In this document: piece after piece, positions 63,928-64,000 of the stretch | Numbering within the stretch: position 1 is the first letter of the stretch | How the letters are laid out: every line of letters begins with the position of its first letter | Source: Nostocoides jenkinsii Ben 74 | GTDB taxonomy: Bacteria > Actinomycetota > Actinomycetes > Actinomycetales > Dermatophilaceae | DNA length: 64,000 nucleotides | Assembly (NCBI RefSeq): GCF_001046875.1 | Contig: NZ_HF571038.1 | Coordinates: 266,271-330,270, forward strand | Direction of reading: 5' to 3' | Translations under genes and position numbers: made by a program | Notes under the pieces: model-generated | Seen by the model: only the letters and a program-made list of their open reading frames with translations | Database searches by the model: none | What the model was told of the DNA's origin: nothing

Positions 63928-64000
63928 TCGTCGCGATGGGCCCGGCTCCAGCGCAGGCAGCGGCGGCAGCGCACGCTGCCGCCCTCGACCTTGGCATCGA
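63903..64000 (-). CDS. Possible 3' end of a minus-strand gene (partial)
   Basis: The frame is open from the window edge to a TGA at 63903-63905 and encodes DAKVEGGSVRCRRCLRWS and a short tail. The CxxC pair hints at a small zinc ribbon. Only 32 residues are visible and they overlap the 3' end of the glycosyltransferase gene by 25 bp, so this is a weak suggestion. Confidence 0.2.
   Translation of the reverse strand, partial: DAKVEGGSVRCRRCLRWSRAHRDDQCAFAAT
63962..63983. terminator. Hairpin after the exopolysaccharide genes
   Basis: GGCGGCAGCG at 63962-63971 is directly followed, after two bases, by its complement CGCTGCCGCC at 63974-63983. In practice a loop of four to six bases would form. 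It may end the exopolysaccharide transcript, or simply be part of the possible minus-strand gene at the edge. Confidence 0.4.

Overview
The window is a 64 kb stretch of a high-GC actinobacterial chromosome. Nearly every base is coding, genes overlap by ATGA/GTGA junctions, GTG starts are common, and there is no rRNA, tRNA, insertion sequence, prophage or CRISPR array. The marker genes (mtrA-mtrB-lpqB, long-form hpf, secA, an Rv3235-like gene, pdtaS, whiB1) follow the order remembered from Mycobacterium tuberculosis Rv3248c down to Rv3219, so 1-28 kb is an ancient conserved block. The absence of mycolate genes, the large NAD-glutamate dehydrogenase and the base composition suggest Micrococcales (Dermatophilaceae/Intrasporangiaceae-like), but the taxon is an inference.

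Layout. 1-15 kb: 3' end of a SIS-domain sugar-phosphate protein, ahcY, the mtrA-mtrB-lpqB envelope-stress operon, a frameshifted comF, hpf, a YcaQ/AlkX-type DNA glycosylase, a double acetyltransferase and secA, then an Rv3235-like and a LysM-like protein on the other strand. 15-28 kb: small conserved unknowns, an excisionase-like HTH protein, SAF and MinD/CpaE-like proteins, a WS/DGAT homologue that has lost its catalytic motif, two helical orphans, the 1,636-aa NAD-glutamate dehydrogenase, pdtaS and whiB1. 28-30 kb: a small membrane protein and a DUF2207-like gene carrying two compensating frameshifts.

30-45.5 kb is the most coherent functional unit: a choline/glycine-betaine uptake and catabolism island. 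It has four transcription units. They are a dimethylglycine-dehydrogenase-like enzyme with etfB-etfA; a BCCT betaine carrier; betB-betA-proV-proW(double)-proX-iclR; and divergent purU. The first three each carry a copy of a 17-bp palindrome, GTTGCG-N5-YGCAAC, 19-23 nt downstream of a predicted -10 box, so the co-encoded IclR protein is the obvious candidate to control the regulon. Choline would be taken up and oxidised to betaine; methyl groups removed further down would pass to folate and electrons to EtfAB, with PurU releasing formate and free tetrahydrofolate. The betaine-to-dimethylglycine step is not in this window.

45.5-54.6 kb: an OafA-type acyltransferase with an SGNH domain, an unusual intergenic repeat cluster, a secreted NodB-like deacetylase, a secreted 5'-nucleotidase, oligopeptidase B and a GlcD-type FAD oxidase. 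54.6-64 kb: dnaE and a divergent exopolysaccharide operon (O-antigen-ligase-like protein, two glycosyltransferases, and a Wzz/BY-kinase-like protein whose Walker A motif is degenerate).

Across the whole window the heptamer GTATGCC/GGCATAC occurs about 59 times, many-fold above expectation, in every reading frame and on both strands, often at the cost of rare codons (GCA, ATA, GTA). I regard this DNA-level signal and the IclR/betaine regulon as the two most interesting observations.
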